Source: an uncultured Roseiflexaceae bacterium (lineage in GTDB: Bacteria; Chloroflexota; Chloroflexia; Chloroflexales; Roseiflexaceae). Taken from it: a stretch of DNA of 32,439 bases. The notes below the pieces were generated by a model that saw only the letters and a program-made list of their open reading frames with translations, had not been told where the DNA came from and made no database searches. This document shows, piece by piece, positions 9,359 through 17,524 of the stretch (position 1 is the first letter of the stretch; each line of letters opens with the position of its first letter). The stretch lies in the NCBI GenBank assembly GCA_903889425.1, contig CAISXI010000406.1, forward strand, positions 1 through 32,439, read 5' to 3'. Both the position numbers and the translations under genes were made by a program.

Positions 9359-10459
9359 ATGAGTGGAATAATCGCAATTGTTGCATTTCTGGTTTTGTTA
9401 GGCATCCTCGTCCTCGCCCACGAATTAGGGCACTTTGCCACGGCCCGCGCCTTTAAAATCACTGTCGATGAATTCGGCATCGGATTCCCACCCCGTGCCT
9501 TTACCATTGCCGAACGCAATGGCGTACGCTATACCATCAACTGGTTGCCGCTCGGTGGCTTTGTGCGCTTTGGTGGCACAGGCGATAATTCGAGCTACGG
9601 CATCGGTAGCGTGCGGGAAGCACCCATCTACCAACGGATTGCGGTGCTGCTCGCTGGCCCGTTGATGAACATCATCGTCGCCATTGCCATTTTCACGGGG
9701 CTCACCCTCGCCAATGGCATCGAAACCGCCGATACCGGACTCGTCGTCAGCCAAGTATATGCCGATACCCCTGCCGCCACTGCCGGCCTGCAAGCCAGCG
9801 ACGTCGTGTTGCGGATTGGTGATAGCGAAGAAATCACCGTTGGCACCGAAATCGGCGATATCGCCAAAGCCAATGTGGGCACCCCCATCCCTGTCGAAAT
9901 TTTGCGTGATGGCCAACCCCTCACCCTGCAAATCACCCCTGGTCCATGGACAATTAATGGCAAAACAAGCCCTGCGGGATTTGGGTTCGCCTATGCCAAT
10001 CGGACGTCGACAACGCCTGCCGATCTCGGTCAAGCCATCAGCTACGGCACCGTACGGACGTTTACCATTGCCGGCCTGATGATTGAATCACTGCAATCAT
10101 GGATCAAAGGATTACTCGGTCTGTCACCCAAAATCGACACTGCCGGCATGACTGGTATCGTAGGAATGGCCCGCGGCACCGGCGAAATCATCGACCGCGA
10201 TGGCTGGCAAGGCTACCTCAACTGGATGGCATTGATTAGTATCAACCTCGCAATCTTTAATTTGTTGCCCATCCCCGCCCTCGATGGCAGCCATATTCTA
10301 TTTGCCGTAATCGAATTCGTCCGGCGCAAGCGCATCCCCGTCGAACGTGAAGCCATGGTGCACATGACCGGGTTTGCCCTGTTGATGGCCTTGATGGTGG
10401 TGGTGACGATTAGCGATATTCAGGGTTGGATGAATGGCACATCGATCTTCGGTCAATAA
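9359..10459 (+). CDS. rseP: RseP-type M50 site-2 zinc metalloprotease with PDZ domain
   Basis: LAHELGHFATAR (HExxH), PDZ-like GLVVSQVYADTPAATAGLQASDVVLRIG, NLLPIPALDGSHILF. Confidence 0.93.
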   Translation: MSGIIAIVAFLVLLGILVLAHELGHFATARAFKITVDEFGIGFPPRAFTIAERNGVRYTINWLPLGGFVRFGGTGDNSSYGIGSVREAPIYQRIAVLLAGPLMNIIVAIAIFTGLTLANGIETADTGLVVSQVYADTPAATAGLQASDVVLRIGDSEEITVGTEIGDIAKANVGTPIPVEILRDGQPLTLQITPGPWTINGKTSPAGFGFAYANRTSTTPADLGQAISYGTVRTFTIAGLMIESLQSWIKGLLGLSPKIDTAGMTGIVGMARGTGEIIDRDGWQGYLNWMALISINLAIFNLLPIPALDGSHILFAVIEFVRRKRIPVEREAMVHMTGFALLMALMVVVTISDIQGWMNGTSIFGQ

Positions 10460-10727
10460 TCACCCCATCGATACCTCGCAAATCCGCGTCGCTGAGTACG
10501 TGCGTGCCAGCGACGTCGGCACATATCTCTATTGTCAGCGCTCGTGGTGGCTCGAGCGCATCGAAGGGCGCACACCCCAAGCCCAAGCGCGGCGCGCACG
10601 TGGTGTGCGCGCCCACCAGCGCCATGGCTGTTGGGTGTGGCTTTCAACATTGTTGCGCACCATTGCCATCATTGCCACCCTCGGGTTCATCCTCGCCGCA
10701 GTAGCGGCCTGGTTAGGCTGGTGGTAG
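10434..10727 (+). CDS. N-terminal fragment/subunit of a Cas4/RecB-like nuclease with one TM helix
   Basis: RVAEYVRASDVGTYLYCQRSWWLERIEG (Cas4-like first Fe-S Cys region) and RGVRAHQRH, then TM LLRTIAIIATLGFILAAVAAWLGWW, ending TGG TAG. Overlaps the rseP 3' end by 26 nt. Confidence 0.7.
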   Translation: MAHRSSVNNHPIDTSQIRVAEYVRASDVGTYLYCQRSWWLERIEGRTPQAQARRARGVRAHQRHGCWVWLSTLLRTIAIIATLGFILAAVAAWLGWW

Positions 10728-11267
10728 ATGTCGGCCACCCTGTTATTTGTGCTGGCAATCGTGGTAATTGGCTTGTGGTATATCGCCCAACGCACCCGCC
10801 AACAGACGGGCCTGCCGTGGGCGACCACCCTTGCAAGTGACGTCAATGACGCATTGCCCAACCAAGAGACCCTGATTGCCCATGAATACGGCTTGCTGGG
10901 CAAGCCTGATTACCTGCTCAAACGCCGCGAGGGTATCATCCCCGTCGAAGTCAAACCAACCCGGCGTGCCAAACAACCCTACGAATCCGACATGATGCAG
11001 TTGGCCGCCTATTGCCTGCTGGTCGAAACGTGTTTGGGCACGCGCCCACCCTACGGGTTGTTGCGCTACGCCAACCAGACCTTTCGCGTGGATTATGACG
11101 ATACGTTGCGGGCAGACATTGTGGCGGTCGTCACCGCCATGCACACAGCCCGCCAACAATTGAATGGCGACCGCAATCACAACACCCGCTCCCGCTGTCG
11201 CGGCTGCGGGTTTGTAGGTCAATGTGACCAATCATTGTTTATTGAATCTGAAGAGGATGACCGCTAA
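10728..11267 (+). CDS. C-terminal portion/subunit of a Cas4-like PD-(D/E)XK nuclease with N-terminal TM helix and Cys cluster
   Basis: TM SATLLFVLAIVVIGLWYI; LGKPDYLLKRREGIIPVEVK (D...ExK), DMMQLAAYCLLVE (QxxxY-type), C-terminal CRGCGFVGQC. In the same frame as 10434..10727, separated only by TAG. Confidence 0.8.
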   Translation: MSATLLFVLAIVVIGLWYIAQRTRQQTGLPWATTLASDVNDALPNQETLIAHEYGLLGKPDYLLKRREGIIPVEVKPTRRAKQPYESDMMQLAAYCLLVETCLGTRPPYGLLRYANQTFRVDYDDTLRADIVAVVTAMHTARQQLNGDRNHNTRSRCRGCGFVGQCDQSLFIESEEDDR

Positions 11268-11632
11268 TGCTCCCTAGTAGCAATCTCGCCCTACTCGAAC
11301 CCGCTGCCGCCCGCAATGCCGTGGCCCACGCCATCGCTTTGACGACCAATGGCGCCGCCAGCGTGGCACAACTCGCCCAATGGGCGCTCAAAGCCTACCA
11401 TTCACTCGATACCGCAGATCTCGATGAATCCGATGCTGCTGATACACTTATCGATACCACACTTCTCGATGCCGATATCGAGGATGACGACGACGATGCC
11501 GATGACAACGATATCGATGCAGACCCGCTGATTATCGCAGCCCTCGATGCCTTGATGTTTGCCGATGCCCCGCCGTTTGCCCTCGACAATGCGGCACTCC
11601 AGGCCTGGTACGAACGTCTCCGTGCGGTATAA
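11267..11632 (+). CDS. Small very acidic protein, translationally coupled to the Cas4-like ORF
   Basis: TAATG stop/start overlap at 11265-11269; DADIEDDDDDADDNDIDADP segment; ends just before a bidirectional terminator. Confidence 0.6.
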   Translation: MLPSSNLALLEPAAARNAVAHAIALTTNGAASVAQLAQWALKAYHSLDTADLDESDAADTLIDTTLLDADIEDDDDDADDNDIDADPLIIAALDALMFADAPPFALDNAALQAWYERLRAV

Positions 11633-11638
11633 AATCAA

Positions 11639-11676
11639 AAAAAGGTCGGCACAGAGAAATCTGTACCGACCTTTTT
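11639..11676. terminator. Bidirectional intrinsic terminator
   Basis: AAAAAGGTCGGCACAGA (11639-11655) AAAT TCTGTACCGACCTTTTT (11660-11676), with T-runs on both exits, between convergent genes. Confidence 0.9.
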
Positions 11677-11691
11677 GATGACAGCGAAACA

Positions 11692-13263
11692 TTACTCCGG
11701 ATTAATCACCCGCGCTTCGAAGGCCCGGTTATAATCGTTGCCCCACAATTCACCAATCGATTTGCCTTCGATCAATACTTGCACACTTTTGACTCCAGAC
11801 ACTTCGGTCAAGGTTTCAACCAAAGTGCGGATGGCGCCGGGGCGATCGGTCACATCCGCAAACGGTTGTGTCAAATCGACAGTCACCAAGCCATTTTGGA
11901 TGTTAATCCCGCGCAACTGCGTCGCTGCCGGTGCCGTGCGACGCAAGGCGTTGCCGTATTGACCAGGTCCTGCCAGCCAGGCTTGGGCAGCAGCGCCAAT
12001 CACATTGTTGGTTTTGGCAACGAGGCGTGTCACGGGGACATCATGCACACCGTCGTTGGCCACGAAATAGACCGTCACCGCCAAGGCATCACTGCCAAGG
12101 TTGTCGGGGTTCAATACGTTGATGGCAGGCCGCGTGCTGGGGATGCCGTTTTCGGCAGGAATGTCTGCACCGTTGATTTGGAACTTAACATCCTTGACAC
12201 TACTGAATTGCGTCAATGTCAATACCAGCGACACAAAACCGCGCACATCACCCACACCCGTCGGACGCCGATCAAGATCAACAATCGCCGTGCCGTTTTG
12301 GATAGTCAGCGATTTAATTTTCACATCGGGCAACAGTAAGCGTTGTAAGCCTGCCTTGGGTCCATCAATTAACGCCGTCATGGCAGTGCCAGCGACACGC
12401 TTGCCCACAATCGTCAGCGAGCGTTGTACCGGCACATACACGGTGCCGGTTGCATCACTAAAGTAGAGCCACAACGGCATCGTTTGCGTGTCTGGTTTGG
12501 TAGTGGCAGCAGCACCCCCACTACTCGCAGTCGCATTGGCCACCGTCGCTTGGGCACCGGTTGCCGGCGACGCCGTGTACGTCATCACCGTACGCGCTGT
12601 CGGACGGGGTGTGGCAGCCGCACCAGTAGCCACCGTAGCCGTTACCACCGCCGGAGCCACAGGTACCGCAGTGGCTGGGGCAGGGAGCGCAGTGGCTGGG
12701 GCAGGTACCGGCACCGCAGTCGCTTCTGCGGTAGGTAACTGCTCAAACACCTGAGTGGTGGCCGTCGCATCTGTTGCCACGGCGGCATTACCTTCGCCTG
12801 GTTTCTGGCTGAGCATGGTGCCCGCATACCAATAAATCGCCCCAGCAAGCACAAATACCGCAATCAATGCGCCATACAATACGGTGTAGTTTGTTGGTGG
12901 CGTCGCTGGTTTGGGGCGCTGTGGCTTGCGTGGTGCCGTCGCAGGTGCCAATGTGTCGTCTGTATCTACATCACGCACATACACCGAATCACTGTCGTCA
13001 CGCTTGGGCACAAACCGGCTTTCGTTGGCCTGATTGCGAGATTTGGGTGACGTGGGAACTGGTTTTTTTGGAGATGCACTACTTCCCATGTATAATGGAC
13101 ATTGCGTATGAAATTGTGATAGGCAATAACTTGCCTGATCGACCGGGATATCCATTGCATCGCCACTCACATAACATCGATGTTCCACGGTTGGCGTCGA
13201 AAACTGGATTGACCGGTTTTGTTTTAGCCCCACGTATGGGCAATGCTTCGCTCCGTCTGACAT
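11692..13263 (-). CDS. Membrane-anchored tandem GerMN-domain protein with N-terminal Cys-rich module
   Basis: MSDGAKHCPYVGLKQ...HRCYVSG...YCLSQFHTQCPLYMG, TM TVLYGALIAVFVLAGAIYWY, Ala/Thr-rich linker, two GerMN-like repeats (TVYVPVQRSLTIVGKRVAGTAMTALIDGP; HDVPVTRLVAKTNNVIGAAAQAWLAGP). Start moved to ATG 13263, preceded by GGGAGA. Confidence 0.8.
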   Translation of the reverse strand: MSDGAKHCPYVGLKQNRSIQFSTPTVEHRCYVSGDAMDIPVDQASYCLSQFHTQCPLYMGSSASPKKPVPTSPKSRNQANESRFVPKRDDSDSVYVRDVDTDDTLAPATAPRKPQRPKPATPPTNYTVLYGALIAVFVLAGAIYWYAGTMLSQKPGEGNAAVATDATATTQVFEQLPTAEATAVPVPAPATALPAPATAVPVAPAVVTATVATGAAATPRPTARTVMTYTASPATGAQATVANATASSGGAAATTKPDTQTMPLWLYFSDATGTVYVPVQRSLTIVGKRVAGTAMTALIDGPKAGLQRLLLPDVKIKSLTIQNGTAIVDLDRRPTGVGDVRGFVSLVLTLTQFSSVKDVKFQINGADIPAENGIPSTRPAINVLNPDNLGSDALAVTVYFVANDGVHDVPVTRLVAKTNNVIGAAAQAWLAGPGQYGNALRRTAPAATQLRGINIQNGLVTVDLTQPFADVTDRPGAIRTLVETLTEVSGVKSVQVLIEGKSIGELWGNDYNRAFEARVINPE

Positions 13264-13302
13264 GACATTCTCCCTAAATTTTGTCAATTCAGTATGTAAT
13301 TC

Positions 13303-13321
13303 TTACTATATTATATAGTAA
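13303..13321. promoter_or_regulatory. 19-bp dyad (candidate operator) in a divergent intergenic region
   Basis: TTACTATA-TTA-TATAGTAA, 8-bp perfect arms. Confidence 0.45.
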
Positions 13322-13368
13322 CATTAATTCGTAGTAGTATAAACCATCACGACGACGAAAGTAGCGTT

Positions 13369-14115
13369 ATGCGTGTTTTAGTTATTTCTGATATTCATGC
13401 AAATTATGTCGCACTCGAGGCCGTGCTTGCAGACGCCCATGGTCGCTATGATATCATCTGGAACTTGGGTGACACGATTGGGTATGGACCACGACCCAAC
13501 GAATGTATGGATCGGATGCTGGCACTCAACACAATCATGATTGCCGGCAATCATGATTTAGCCTGTATCGGCAGTACCAAAGTCAATATCGATGAATTCA
13601 ACCCCGATGCCAAATCAGCCAACATCTGGAATGGCAACCAGCTTACTCCCGAGCATCGCCAAACCTTAGCTGAATTACCATTGGCCAAGGCGCTAGACCC
13701 CCTGCGCTACTACATCGTCCACGGGAGTCCACTCGACCCAGTTTGGGAATATTTGTTGCAGCCCAGTCAAGCCGCCAACAATTGGCAAAGTTTCGCCCAG
13801 CAAGTCTGTTTTATTGGCCATTCACATGTGCAGATATTCATTCGCCGCCACAGTGATGGACAAATCGAAGGTCCCACGATGCCCGCCCGCAACGACGTCA
13901 TGACATTTATTGATGGCGAGCGCTATTTCATCAACCCTGGCAGTGTCGGTCAACCTCGTGATGGCGACCCGCGGGCTGCCTATGTACTTGTGGATACCGA
14001 GTTGCACGAACTGACCTTCGGCCGTGTCAATTACGACATTGGCTTGACACAGCGCCAAATGTTAGAACACAACCTGCCCATTAACTTGATTCGCCGCCTA
14101 CAATTTGGACGGTAA
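13369..14115 (+). CDS. Metallophosphoesterase (YfcE/MJ0936-like)
   Basis: MRVLVISDIHANYVALEAVL, NLGDTIGYGPRPNEC, AGNHD, GHSHVQ, INPGSVGQPRDGDPRAAYVLVD. Confidence 0.92.
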   Translation: MRVLVISDIHANYVALEAVLADAHGRYDIIWNLGDTIGYGPRPNECMDRMLALNTIMIAGNHDLACIGSTKVNIDEFNPDAKSANIWNGNQLTPEHRQTLAELPLAKALDPLRYYIVHGSPLDPVWEYLLQPSQAANNWQSFAQQVCFIGHSHVQIFIRRHSDGQIEGPTMPARNDVMTFIDGERYFINPGSVGQPRDGDPRAAYVLVDTELHELTFGRVNYDIGLTQRQMLEHNLPINLIRRLQFGR

Positions 14116-14119
14116 CGGT

Positions 14120-14692
14120 ATGCGTGTTATTACTGGGAGCGCCAAAGGCCATCATCTCAAAGGTCCCAAAGGGACGGGGACCCGTCCCATGCTCGACAGC
14201 GTCAAAGAATCGCTTTTTTCGATTCTCAATGGCTATGGCGCACTGCATGGACGCATGTTGGACTTATATGCGGGCACTGGTTCAATCGGCATCGAAGGAT
14301 TATCACGGGGCATGGCCTGGGCTGATTTTGTGGAACAAAAATCCGCCGAATGTGGCGTCATCAAAGAAAACCTGACCCACACCAAGCTCATTCAACGCGC
14401 CAAAGTACACCAACAACCGGTGGCACGTTTTTTGCAACACCACAAAAACGGCGAGCGCTATCATTTGATTATGATGGACCCACCGTATGCAGACCCGCAC
14501 ATTCACGCCACCGTAGCGCTGGTTATAGACGCCGATATTTTGGTGCCTGGTGGTATATTTATCATTGGTCATTCGATTCATGTGACATTTGATGACCAAT
14601 ACGGAATATATAGTCGCTGTGATTTTCGTCAATTTGGGGGGTCTTGTTTTACGTTGTATACCACCCCCGACACAGAAGGAGCCGAGGCGTGA
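14120..14692 (+). CDS. rsmD: 16S rRNA (guanine966-N2)-methyltransferase
   Basis: MRVITGSAKGHHLKGPKGTGTRPMLDSVKESLFSIL, LDLYAGTGSIGIEGLSRG, MMDPPYADP. Confidence 0.9.
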   Translation: MRVITGSAKGHHLKGPKGTGTRPMLDSVKESLFSILNGYGALHGRMLDLYAGTGSIGIEGLSRGMAWADFVEQKSAECGVIKENLTHTKLIQRAKVHQQPVARFLQHHKNGERYHLIMMDPPYADPHIHATVALVIDADILVPGGIFIIGHSIHVTFDDQYGIYSRCDFRQFGGSCFTLYTTPDTEGAEA

Positions 14693-15183
14693 CAATTGCT
14701 GTTTATCCAGGGAGTTTTGATCCCGTCACCAATGGGCACCTCGACATTGCCGAACGTGCGTCGCATATTTTTGATACCATCATCATGGCGGTGTTTGACC
14801 GACCCGACAAGCGGTTGTTATTTCCGACGGCAGACCGGGTGGCGTTTTTGCGTACCGCAGTAGCTGGTATGCCCAAAATCCGCGTCGAAACCTATAGCTC
14901 ACTCACCGTCGAATATGCCCGGAGTGTGGGAGCGAGTGTGGTGGTGCGGGGATTGCGGGCGGCAAATGACTTTGAGTCAGAGTTCCAAATGGCCCAAGTC
15001 AATCAACGCCTTGCGCCTGACATCGATTTGGTGTTTTTTATGGCCAGCCATCAATACACGTACTTTAGTTCAACGCGAGTGCGCGAACTTGCGTCACTCG
15101 GAACTGATGTGTCATGGTTGGTACCATCACATGTCGCTACCGCCTTGCAACGCGTCTACGCCGATCGGCGTCACGGAGGGTAA
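14689..15183 (+). CDS. coaD: Phosphopantetheine adenylyltransferase
   Basis: VTIAVYPGSFDPVTNGHLDIAERA, VVVRGLRAANDFESEFQMAQVNQRLAPDIDLVFFMAS; GTG start overlaps the rsmD stop (GTGA). Confidence 0.96.
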   Translation: MTIAVYPGSFDPVTNGHLDIAERASHIFDTIIMAVFDRPDKRLLFPTADRVAFLRTAVAGMPKIRVETYSSLTVEYARSVGASVVVRGLRAANDFESEFQMAQVNQRLAPDIDLVFFMASHQYTYFSSTRVRELASLGTDVSWLVPSHVATALQRVYADRRHGG

Positions 15184-15184
15184 C

Positions 15185-15595
15185 ATGAACATCGAAGATC
15201 TACTCAACGAACTTGAAGAAATCATCAATGAATCACAGCATGTGCCACTCACACAACTCGTGATTGTCGCCGAGCGTCAGATATTTGATATTATCGACCG
15301 CACACGGGCGATTGCGCGCATCAAACAAGCTCCGCGTAGCGATACCACCAGTATCCCGACAACGATGACCCAACAAATGCGTGAGCAAGGGTTGTTGACT
15401 GCTGCCGACCTCGAACGCACGCGCATTCTAGAAGCGGCCCAACGAGAAGCCGACGAAATCCGAGCCGGAGCCGATGAATATGCACGGGAAGTGCTCGAAG
15501 AATTACAAGGGCGACTCGATCGCATCATGCTCAGCGTCCAAAACGGACTCAAAGAGCTTGACCGCTTGCAACGACCACATTCACCCCGTGAGTAA
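15185..15595 (+). CDS. Coiled-coil DivIVA / ATP-synthase-b-like protein
   Basis: MNIEDLLNELEEIINESQ...LEAAQREADEIRAGADEYAREVLEELQGRLDRIMLSVQNGLKELDRL; starts right after the coaD stop. Confidence 0.7.
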   Translation: MNIEDLLNELEEIINESQHVPLTQLVIVAERQIFDIIDRTRAIARIKQAPRSDTTSIPTTMTQQMREQGLLTAADLERTRILEAAQREADEIRAGADEYAREVLEELQGRLDRIMLSVQNGLKELDRLQRPHSPRE

Positions 15596-15600
15596 TGTTG

Positions 15601-15629
15601 TTGACATTGCCCTATATCTCCACTATAAT
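15601..15629 (+). promoter_or_regulatory. Perfect consensus sigma70-type promoter for DUF177-rpmF-fabH-fabD
   Basis: TTGACA (15601-15606), 17-nt spacer, TATAAT (15624-15629). Confidence 0.85.
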
Positions 15630-15661
15630 GCAATTTCGGAAGACGTTGCGTAGGTGTGTGT

Positions 15662-16219
15662 ATGGTGAAACTCAAAGATCGTTCCCCGCTCACATTCAAC
15701 GTGGCGCAATTATTACGCGAACCAATCGGTGCGCGCCGCGAACATGATTTCATCGAAGCGTTTTTGTCGCTCCACGAAGACGAAACGCTCCACGAAATCA
15801 CCGGTAGCGTACGGTTTACCCGGACACTGGCAGGTGTCTATGTCGAATGTACCCTTCACGGGGTCGTTACCTGCCAATGCATGCGTTGTCTCCAGCCGGC
15901 GCGGATTGCCATCGACGTCGATTTCGTCGAAGAATACGCGAACACCATCGATGTGAATTCTGGTGCACCACTTCCCACGCCCGACGAAGACGATGTCTTT
16001 CGTGTTGATGAACAACACATGTTGGATTTGAGTGTGGCTATCCGCGAATACGCATTGTTGGCACTCCCCATCAAGCCACTCTGCAAAGAATCCTGCTTGG
16101 GGTTGTGTCCGGGTTGTGGAGTGGACCTCAATGTCAACGCCTGTCAATGTCACGAAGAACCGATTGATGAGCGTTTTAGTGCGCTCAAAGCGCTATTCGA
16201 TCGCCCATCTGCAGATTAA
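15662..16219 (+). CDS. DUF177 / YceD family protein
   Basis: VYVECTLHGVVTCQCMRCLQPARIAIDVDFVEEY...CKESCLGLCPGCGVDLNVNACQC; immediately upstream of rpmF. Confidence 0.9.
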   Translation: MVKLKDRSPLTFNVAQLLREPIGARREHDFIEAFLSLHEDETLHEITGSVRFTRTLAGVYVECTLHGVVTCQCMRCLQPARIAIDVDFVEEYANTIDVNSGAPLPTPDEDDVFRVDEQHMLDLSVAIREYALLALPIKPLCKESCLGLCPGCGVDLNVNACQCHEEPIDERFSALKALFDRPSAD

Positions 16220-16239
16220 CCAAGAATGGAGTACTCATC

Positions 16240-16437
16240 ATGGGAGCAGCCCCGAAGACTAAAGTATCACGCCATCGCCGTGGTAATCGCCGCCAACATC
16301 AACGCCTCGACGCCCCACACTTGGTCACCTGCAAAAACTGTGGCGAAATGATGCGCTCACACTATGTCTGCAAAAAATGTGGCCAATACCGCAATCGTCA
16401 GGTCATTATCATGGCCGCCCCCAAAACCGATTCCTAA
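16240..16437 (+). CDS. rpmF: 50S ribosomal protein L32
   Basis: MGAAPKTKVSRHRRGNRRQHQRL...CKNCGEMMRSHYVCKKCGQYRNRQVI. Confidence 0.95.
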   Translation: MGAAPKTKVSRHRRGNRRQHQRLDAPHLVTCKNCGEMMRSHYVCKKCGQYRNRQVIIMAAPKTDS

Positions 16438-16461
16438 GTCGCCATTGTGCGGTCAGCCACT

Positions 16462-16495
16462 ACCGGTGTTCGTACGCGCAAGCACGAACACCGGT
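16462..16495 (+). terminator. Perfect 12-bp hairpin between rpmF and fabH (attenuator/processing candidate)
   Basis: ACCGGTGTTCGT (16462-16473) ... ACGAACACCGGT (16484-16495); no strong T-tract. Confidence 0.6.
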
Positions 16496-16519
16496 TGCTT
16501 ATTAGAAGGCCATCACACT

Positions 16520-17521
16520 ATGACCATCCATGCTGCGATCACCGGCTGGGGCATGAGTGTCCCCGTCAACGTTGTCACTAATGCCGATATTGCCAAAATC
16601 GTCGATACCTCTGATGAATGGATCCAGTCGCGCACGGGTATCCGTGAACGGCACATCATTAGTGGCGACGAGACCACATCGTCACTCGCGGCAGCGGCTG
16701 GTCGTGATGCCATGCAGATGGCCGGAGTCACTGCAAACGACATTGATATGGTCATCGTGGCCACCTTTTGCCCCGACCGCCCACTCCCAGCCACTGCCTG
16801 CCGCGTGCAAGCCCAGCTGGGGATTAGCCGGGCTGCCGCGTTTGATATCGTAGCCGCCTGTAGTGGCTTCGTCTATGGGCTGACTATTGCCACCAGCCTC
16901 ATCAAAACTGGCATGGCTAAACGAATTTTGTTTTGTGCTGCGGATGTGGTCAGCCACTATGTCAACTGGCAAGATCGCAACACCTGTGTCTTGTTTGGTG
17001 ACGGCGCCGGCGCCGTGGTAATCGAAGCCACCGACCAACCCTACGGCTTACTTTCTTCGGTTATGGGTGCTGCCGGCGACCGCGAAGAGTTACTGATGGT
17101 CGAAGCTGGTGGTACCTGTATGCCGATGAGTGCCGATGTCATGGCCCAAGGCAAACACTTTTTGACCATGAATGGCCGTGAAGTCTTCAAATTGGCCGTG
17201 CGTGGCATGGAAGAATCCTCGCTCCAAGCCTTGGCCCAAGCCAATATGACGTTGGATGACATGAAGCTTGTGGTACCCCACCAAGCCAACCGCCGCATCA
17301 TCGAAGCTATCGCCGAGCGCCTCAATGTCCCCATTGAACGATTTTTCATCAATGTGGATCGCTATGGCAATACCTCGGCAGCCACCATCCCCATTGCCCT
17401 CACCGAAGCCGCAGCCAGCGGTGCACTCAATCCAGGCGACCATGTCTTGTTAACTGCCTTTGGGGGCGGTTTGACATGGGGGTCGGCAGTGGTGCGCTGG
17501 GGCCGCCCCACAAAGGAGTAA
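16520..17521 (+). CDS. fabH: 3-oxoacyl-ACP synthase III
   Basis: DTSDEWIQSRTGIRERHI, AACSGFVYGL active-site Cys, VPHQANRRIIEAIAERL, NTSAATIPIAL, AFGGGLTWGS. Start set at ATG 16520. Confidence 0.95.
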   Translation: MTIHAAITGWGMSVPVNVVTNADIAKIVDTSDEWIQSRTGIRERHIISGDETTSSLAAAAGRDAMQMAGVTANDIDMVIVATFCPDRPLPATACRVQAQLGISRAAAFDIVAACSGFVYGLTIATSLIKTGMAKRILFCAADVVSHYVNWQDRNTCVLFGDGAGAVVIEATDQPYGLLSSVMGAAGDREELLMVEAGGTCMPMSADVMAQGKHFLTMNGREVFKLAVRGMEESSLQALAQANMTLDDMKLVVPHQANRRIIEAIAERLNVPIERFFINVDRYGNTSAATIPIALTEAAASGALNPGDHVLLTAFGGGLTWGSAVVRWGRPTKE

Positions 17522-17524
17522 CCC

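Noticed and set aside
9425-10033. 202-aa minus-strand ORF inside rseP
   Set aside because: Antisense shadow ORF of a well-supported M50 protease.
10434-11267. Cas4-like motifs as part of a CRISPR-Cas locus
   Set aside because: No cas1/cas2, effector or repeat-spacer array is present in the window; neighbours are rseP and a small acidic ORF.
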